In this document: positions 58,195 through 64,000 of the stretch, one piece after another
Position numbering within the stretch: position 1 is the stretch's first letter
Layout: every line of letters starts with the position of its first letter
The notes under the pieces: model-generated
The model's database searches: none
Told to the model about the DNA's origin: nothing
The model's input: only the letters and a program-made list of their open reading frames with translations
Program-made: the position numbers and the translations under genes
Source of the DNA: Phytophthora quininea
Lineage: Eukaryota; Oomycota; Peronosporomycetes; Peronosporales; Peronosporaceae
DNA length: 64,000 nucleotides
Assembly: GCA_011947345.1 (NCBI GenBank)
Contig: JAAVTG010000140.1
Span: forward strand, 1-64,000
Direction of reading: 5' to 3'

Positions 58195-59250
58195 TTATCG
58201 GTTACGCCCTATGGGGCCGAAACAACTGCGTCACGAGAGGATTGGACGTCGCCGGCGCGTTCGACAGCCCTTGGGGCATAACGAGCCACTACCAGAGCCT
58301 ACCACTCGGGGTGCTCACCGCTGTCAGCTGCACATCACTCGCTCGCACGAGCAGTTGAAAATAGACATCGACTCAGCTGAGCGCGCTATACATGGTACAA
58401 CCAACCATGTTGTTCTCGAGAGCATCCTTCCTAGGAATTGGCGTCTGCGCCGGAATCGTGGCCGCGTTCAGCCTCAAGCGGCGGGTGCTCCCACACACAT
58501 AGCATCGCCAGATGCCTGCTCGCTGCTCAGCAGCTCTGAGCTCCTCGGCTTCATCCTCAGCATAGCTGAGGTCCATGGGCTCAGGATCATTCGATCCGGA
58601 AGAGCTGGTGTTGGCACCGACTCGAGACAACTTAAAGTTGAACTCGGCATTGAATGCCACACTGACGGCCATCTCAAAGTCGGCCAGGCTCTGACGGAAT
58701 ACTTCCGTCCGAGCCACTCCAGCTCGGAGCCCTTCTATGAAGACGATCACTGTGACCACCTCGGGTAGAGAGTCGGCAGCCATGCCCGCAATGAGTGTTC
58801 GTAGCTCTTTGACATAGCCCACAAAGTCCTTCTTACCCTGGTGGGTAGCAAGGAAGTGTGATCTCACGCGATACGCCTGGTTAGGCGGCGAGAACACCTG
58901 AAGGAGTCTCTCTTTCAGCTCCTTCCAGTTCGGGAAGGCCTCTTCGACAGACGTCCCCGACGTCAAGGTCCATTCTTTCGCTCGCCCTTCGAGCTTAGAG
59001 ATGGCGAGCACCACGCGCTGATTCTCCATTCGGAGTGTGGTGAAGCGGTTTTCCGGATATGCGGTCGATATGGGAGCCCAGCATGCCTCCAGACTCAGAT
59101 CCCCGGATCAGACATGGGTACATCGCGGGAGCAATGGGTCCAGACGTGGGCAGCCCAGATCTGCAACCAAGGCCGTTCCAGGCGTGCATCTTGCACACCA
59201 GAGGATTGGTCAAGCGACGACATCCAGTGGCAAGTATAGAAGTGGTGCAG
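58195..59250 (-). pseudogene. Ty3/gypsy gag fused to reverse-transcriptase fragment by deletion
   Basis: From 59029 downward: AISKLEGRAKEWTLTSG, FPNWKELKERLLQVFSPP and QGKKDFVGYVKELRTLIAG form a retrotransposon gag domain. It is followed by a Ser/Asp/Glu linker and a broken zinc knuckle (CYVCGSTRRLRLNA, lacking the His and last Cys). The frame then runs straight into RT sequence (PIPRKDALENN, then after a TGA at 58373 VDVYFQLLVRASDVQLTAVS, and LVMPQGLSNAPATSNPLVTQ). The protease and the front of RT are missing, the first RT catalytic Asp position is not Asp, and a TAG interrupts near 58290. Sequence upstream of 59029 continues in another frame. Confidence 0.78.
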
Positions 59251-59850
59251 ATGATAGGTTTTGGATGGGATCTCTATGGATTGTCTCATAATTTCCGTAA
59301 TACAGAGTCGAATTTGCCTTGTACACATTCGTAATATTCAAGGACGCAGAGTGAAGATTCCCGCGCTGCTCCTGACCTCCCACGTCCCGCCAAGACGTTC
59401 GATCTTGACAGATCAAGCATCCTCGAAGCACCTGAAGAGATCCAGCCCGCCGACGGGTACACAAGGTCAGCACAGTTCAGCATTCCCACGGATATCGGAG
59501 TACCCCCTCCGTTAGTCGGTGTCTGGGCGCAGTGGAAGCGGATTTCGATAAATCCCGCTACACCACAGGAGCATGGGGAACCCATGGCCATCTCAACCTC
59601 TCGGGTCCACAACAGGAGCCCCCCTTCCCCGAGAAGGTCTTCACGCTCACCGAGAGCGGCTTCGCTCGAGGGGGCGCTGCAGCAGCAACGCACTGCTAAA
59701 TATGCTCCAGCATAGCATTCTGTGGTATAGGATTCCACGTGAAAACTCGTTGGTAGTACGGATAGACTCCACCCACAACAATACGTCAACCAGGAAGGTC
59801 AACGAGAGTTGGGGCTCAAATCTGAAGACCCAGATTCAGCCCTAGCACCG
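59251..59850 (-). other. Probable leader or LTR-proximal region of the gypsy relic
   Basis: Upstream (in gag orientation) of the gag fragment. The minus-strand frame from 59789 is open for 167 codons, but I see no conserved motif. It contains the dispersed repeat shared with 13274. Confidence 0.3.
59450..59530. repeat. Dispersed repeat, copy 2
   Basis: Matches 13274-13352 in the same orientation (CGACGGGTAC, ACGGATATCGGAGTACCCC, CTCCGTTAGTCGGT). Confidence 0.6.
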
Positions 59851-61533
59851 GGACTGACTGGTCTTGCGATCCGTCCTCGCAAACTTCCCAAGTAAGCAAA
59901 CGCCACTAGCACGAGCTCTCTAGCGCGCCAAACCTCGCTGGCCCAACAGCAGAAGGGTCCAAAGCCAATTAAGGCCGACTGCGAGTCCACCGAGGTCTCA
60001 GCCTGCGGTGACCTTTAGAGAAGCGGGGAGAACACTCGACCCCGAACACAAGCGCTGGCAATTCAGCCGTCACGCTATACACACTCAACCTTGCCACAAA
60101 CTCTTGGCTTGGCCGAGGGGCGAGCACTGTCCTCACGGATAAACGTGCCCACCGACAGACATGACCCGCTCAAACGGGCGGATCCAGACGCAACGTACCG
60201 AAGACGATTCCGCTGCCGGACTTGGCCCTTGTGTGCTTGAGGGGAAATTCTGTTCTGTATATGTAGTGCCCATTCGGGCTTATGTAAATCCTATCTTTCC
60301 TACTTTCCATACAAATATGCAGTGAAATATGATCCGTTTCCTAACTGCGACCTCGCTGAACCCACCGCCGAGGTCCCCGAAGCGTCGCCGAGCTCTCAGA
60401 CTGGCCACCGAGGTTTCGGAGAGGTCGAGTCGTTGCTACCGAGCCCTCCCAAGAGTCATCGAGGATCCAGCTGTAGCCAACGAGCTTACCCAACAGGCAC
60501 TGAGGCTCCCAACCGTCGCCGGGGCTTGGGAAGGGTCGCCTGGATCTTTGTCCGTTGGAAAAGGTGACGTCGACGTGTCACCGAACATTCTGAGGAATGG
60601 CCAATCACAGCGCCTTCCGTTGGGCATAATGGTTCAATCCACAAAAGTGATTCCCGCCGACTGACCATTGAGACCTTGCCAGACTTAAAAATCCAGCCAA
60701 TCAGGGAAGACTCCGTTGGGAATGACCGTGAGCGAATCCTCGCCACGCATCACGATGCCTCACGACTCGTCCCTGTTTCCCAGGCAAATCGCTTTACCAC
60801 AATTCTCGTACTTTGAGAACGCTTCCAGACGCGCCGTCACGGCATCAGGTCCTTGCGACGCAAGGAGCGCCATGCCCTCAGGGCCTAGCAAGGGCGCAAG
60901 CTTATTAAGCGTATCCTGCTGACTGGGAGTCAAGTGCTACCAGGTGCAGCGGGGCTGCGTAGCAGTGCACATGCACAGAGGAAGACGTAGGACTCCTCGA
61001 GTCTGTCTCTTTAGGCGTCCCGCCTTCGGTTCTATACAAGAACCAAGTACAGTCCCGTAACTAGGACTCGCAAAGTCAGTGTCCCTTAAAACTAGGACAA
61101 CACGAATTAACTGCAAAAATAGAACTGAATTGAATTGTTATCTGATCTTGCTGTAAGAGTATGAACTAAACTATGTGGCACAGTTAATCTAAGAAATATG
61201 CAAATGAGTGGTGGAGAACCAAAATGGCTACATTATGGCTACATAGACAAAAGTCTTACACGGTTATGACTTTAGTGTAACCCCATTACACGCGTCCAGA
61301 AGGACACGCTGGTGAAGGTCTGGGGTCCGGAGACGAGAGTCATGTATAACCCAGGGGGACAGAGTGCAGGAAAGATGGTGGTTACCGTGTGCACTTGTCC
61401 GAGGAAGACAAGTGGAGCTGTGATCACAGTACTATTATCAACAGTACTTTGACCCAAGTAGCCAGTCCCGTGTATTAGCCAAACAGTACCCAGCAAACTT
61501 AAGGGACGGGAGCTAGGGAAAACCATTCGCTTC
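59851..61533. other. Long interval without a supported gene
   Basis: Short open frames exist on both strands (for example 60322-60664 and 61272-61805) but none shows a recognisable domain or consistent coding character. Words such as CATTCGGGCTTATGTAAATCC around 60270 suggest degraded retrotransposon LTR sequence; I could not define ends. Confidence 0.4.
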
Positions 61534-62404
61534 ATGCGCGCGCTGCGCGCGCGGGCATTCTTCAATAGAACGCCGGGCAAGATGTATTTAAGCGGGCTTA
61601 GCTTTGTGGAGTATGTACGGCGGTACAACCATGTACCAAGCCCTGACTCTGAAGTTATGGCGTGGTCTGAGCCACGCCGTGCGAGCCCCAAGATCAACTT
61701 GGAGTCCCGGGACGACCACGATGACCACAGCCATATGGCTGCAGTTCTTGCAGCCGCTTCCGTGGTTCGACGCGGGTACCAGGAAGCCCAGACGCAACGG
61801 GACAAAGATGCTAAAGAGCGACTGGAGACAATGGAGATGGAGCTGCGTAGTCGCTATGGCAAGATCGCGACCGATCTACAAAACCATGACGTGCGAAACG
61901 AGTTGAATAGCACTAAGCTGGATCGAGCTGCAAATGACTACGAAGAGAGTCTCAACGCGAGACAAAGTTGGTAGAAAAGGCGGTGCAATTAGAGCGTCAG
62001 TATCGTGAGGAGCGCGCAATAGCTACCAAAGAGCGCAAGGGATACGAGAAAACCATGGAGTGCTCCCGCTCGTCCAAGCAGTGGAAAGAGCAGGAGTTCA
62101 ATGAGCTGACGATGCAGAAATCATGAAGTACCGCCGCATTCTAAGCCGAGAGGAGAGCCGTGTCGCCAAGGCAACGCCCGGCACAAAGGGGCTAAAGAGA
62201 AAGAGCGATAAAACCACTAGTAACGGAACTGCCACTAAGAAAACGAAGCGTGTGGCTGTAGGTACAGGACCGGTATCGCTGAAGTCAACTTCTCCGGTGC
62301 CAACGACCCCAGGGGCTACTCCAGCAGTCACAAAGCCCAGCACAATCCCCGCTGCTACAACTCCCGGAGCAACGAAGCCGAGCGGATGTATCGGTGGAAG
62401 GTGA
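61534..62404 (+). pseudogene. Coiled-coil, Pro/Thr-rich hypothetical protein, frameshifted
   Basis: The first open part (61534-61974) ends in a charged helical region (QTQRDKDAKERLETMEMELR, LNSTKLDRAANDYEESLNAR). After a one-base change the same character continues (LVEKAVQLERQYREERAIA, KERKGYEKTMECS), and after another change near 62110 it continues as KYRRILSREESRVAKATPG, a Lys-rich stretch that may be a nuclear signal, and a Thr/Pro/Ala-rich tail ending at 62404. Domain order (coiled coil, basic, low complexity) suits a gag-like or DNA-binding mobile-element protein, but no family is recognised. Confidence 0.4.
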
Positions 62405-62955
62405 AGCAACGTATTGAATTTGAAGAACGGCTCTGCAGCGGCTCTGGCGACTCGCCGGCGGGGCTCTGTGCCTCGTGAAGGGCGATGTCGCTGTGCAAGG
62501 TTGTCATGAGTTGATTTCGAAGCATCCGTCGGGCCACAAAGTTCCGGGGCCACGAAGTTACGTTCGTGTCGTGTGTGCTGCATCGGGTTCCGGGATATCG
62601 CTTCCTGGCGGTTGGTCAAAGCCAAGTTCCTGTGTTCCGAGCTGACTCAGCAGCCTGAGGCTTCAAGAATGGACAATCCCAGCATTCATCAAATGTCCAT
62701 TCGATACGAACTCGCAAGGCCGCTGCGCCATATCACGTTCACTTGTTATGGCAGCAACTACCTTCATTGACGCCAAAATGTCCGGGATTTCATGACACGT
62801 TTCGGCGCCAGCGTTTCAAAGAGCGCGAGGACACCAATTCTCGTCGAGCAAACGCCAACATCCATCGACTGTCTGCAGCACCACCAATTCGTTCTCCACT
62901 AACATCGCGACCAATGGCGCCGCCTCCACCGATGTCGCTAGGCTGGAACCGACGC
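62405..62955. other. Interval without a clear gene
   Basis: Fragments such as KSARTPILVEQTPTSIDCLQ near 62815-62875 on the + strand look like former coding sequence upstream of the ankyrin remnant, but the frame is not continuous. Confidence 0.3.
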
Positions 62956-63384
62956 TAATATTCAGGGATGCGGGCATTGACGGGGTTGACAACATCGGCG
63001 ACACCGAGCTCATTATTGCTGTTGACAACGGACAGTCCGCATGCTCGAGGAGAATGGCGACGATATCGAGCTGGCAAACAATGGTGGTCATTCGGATGTG
63101 GTAGATCTACTGCTCGATGAAGGCGCGAGTATCCACAAGCGGGTGGACGGATCAACACCTCTTCACTTCGTTTGTGCGCATGGCCACCTTGCCGTGTTGC
63201 CTTGGCTGACAGCGGCACTTCTATTGACGAGACGAACGTAGATGGCTATACCCCGAATGAAATTGCTCAAGAAAATGACCATGGTGAGGTGGCCGCCTAC
63301 ATACTCCAGGCACTGAGGAATAACCGCCTCCCTCATGAAGCCCCTCATCTGACGGCGAGTCTCATCAGTTCTGCAAGAAACTAG
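62956..63384 (+). pseudogene. Ankyrin-repeat protein remnant
   Basis: Successive frames encode NIGDTELIIAVDNGQS, then MLEENGDDIELANNGGHSDV, VDLLLDEGASIHKRVDGSTP with LHFVCAHGHLAV, then after a shift near 63190 LADSGTSIDETNVDGYTPNE and AAYILQALRNN. These are typical ankyrin helices and TPLH-type turns, so three to four repeats are represented. Ankyrin repeats mediate protein-protein contacts. Two frameshifts within 400 bp make a functional product unlikely. Confidence 0.65.
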
Positions 63385-64000
63385 CGATATTGGCGCAGTT
63401 TACTACAGTATGATAACACAGTTGCGGGTCGATCAAAAGGCGAAGCCGAGAGAATCCATGGCCACTTTTGTTTTATTCCCTGACCAGCCAATGCCGATGT
63501 GGAAAATAATATTGACCAGGACGATTTGACCGCAGTGATGCTACTGGGCTCCATGCGGCGAGGTCCCGCACGCTCGATAGCAAATGTCGTTCTTTCTCTC
63601 CGTTCCTGTCGCAGTCGTTCCTCCATCTCTTCTTGTTCAAGTCTGCGTGCCGTATACTCCAGCTCCCACCAAATCCGTGCCCCCAACTTGTCCTTGTAAT
63701 TTACAGGTTCCGCTTCACTTCCGGAGATTCCAACACACCTGGCGTTATTGTTTCTCCGTGAGGAAGCTCGTGTGGTTCAACTCCAGGCGAACCTGTCTCG
63801 TCACACTGCTGCGTTTGTTGTTGTTCATATCCGATGCCATCGACTGCAATATCAGAAGCTTTCGCCTTCGACCCCACAGATAAGACGGACGACTGCAGAT
63901 CGTCAATCGAATCATCATTACTCCATGCATCTATCTCACCATTCCGTTCCTTTTCGTTCTCGTCACCACTATTTGGCAGCAACTCAACTGCTATTGGCGA
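63381..64000 (-). CDS. Hypothetical protein, cut by window edge, one frameshift or intron
   Basis: The minus strand is open from the right edge to 63701 (DENEKERNGEIDAWSNDDSI, acidic, Ser-rich) and then, shifted by one base, from about 63720 to 63381 (KLGARIWWELEYTARRLEQE, EEMEERLRQERRERTTFAIE). The second part is a likely coiled coil. The change of frame near 63710 could be an indel or an unrecognised intron; no clear GT...AG pair was seen. No family recognised. The real start is outside the window. Confidence 0.35.

Noticed and set aside
60322..60664. Overlapping + strand frames of 81 and 111 codons
   Set aside because: Neither shows a domain or typical composition; two frames open over the same bases suggest chance.
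61272..61805. Minus-strand frame of 177 codons
   Set aside because: It overlaps the better supported + strand coiled-coil ORF and has no family signature.
62098..62625. Minus-strand frame of 175 codons opposite the Thr/Pro-rich ORF
   Set aside because: It is the antisense of the low-complexity tail and extends without any recognisable motif.

Overview
The window looks like a repeat-rich, probably heterochromatic or subtelomeric stretch of a eukaryotic nuclear genome. The relics of Ty3/gypsy, MULE, pogo/Tigger-like and tyrosine-recombinase elements, with their protein motifs, most resemble those of Phytophthora-type oomycetes. That assignment is an inference; no species-diagnostic intact protein gene is present. 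Nothing looks bacterial, and I see no CRISPR, operon or intact protein-coding gene of known function.

Layout. Bases 1-9046 are a satellite of about 60 copies of a ~150-bp unit that itself carries a variable 9-bp repeat; it runs off the left edge. A ~1-kb tract almost without G on the + strand follows (9204-10238) and opens with a 16-bp tandem repeat. Bases 10353-14102 hold a decayed MULE transposase between two diverged inverted repeats, with a foldback sequence and a 129-bp tandem repeat. Bases 14292-18830 hold + strand transposon relics: a Cys-rich broken ORF, then a Ty3/gypsy pol fragment (integrase plus chromodomain) interrupted by a small pogo/Tigger-like DNA transposon whose terminal inverted repeats can be read. 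Bases 19059-22742 hold a minus-strand broken ORF with coiled coil (gag-like) and a probable LTR.

The core of the window, 22744-54915, is a head-to-tail 5S rRNA array: 58 complete 119-nt genes plus an 11-nt stump, with periods of 525-563 bp. The genes are almost invariant while the spacer differs in indels and in a hexanucleotide repeat. The right end is much more uniform than the copies around 26-35 kb. Every gene has a conserved upstream inverted repeat, and most copies lack a T4 or longer tract just downstream.

To the right (54916-64000) are further decayed pieces: a C48/Ulp1-like protease with three in-frame stops and a lost catalytic Cys, two halves of a tyrosine recombinase in the wrong order, a gypsy gag fused to a reverse-transcriptase fragment by deletion, a coiled-coil ORF, an ankyrin fragment and one minus-strand hypothetical ORF cut by the window edge. 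The only part that is clearly functional by sequence is the 5S array.
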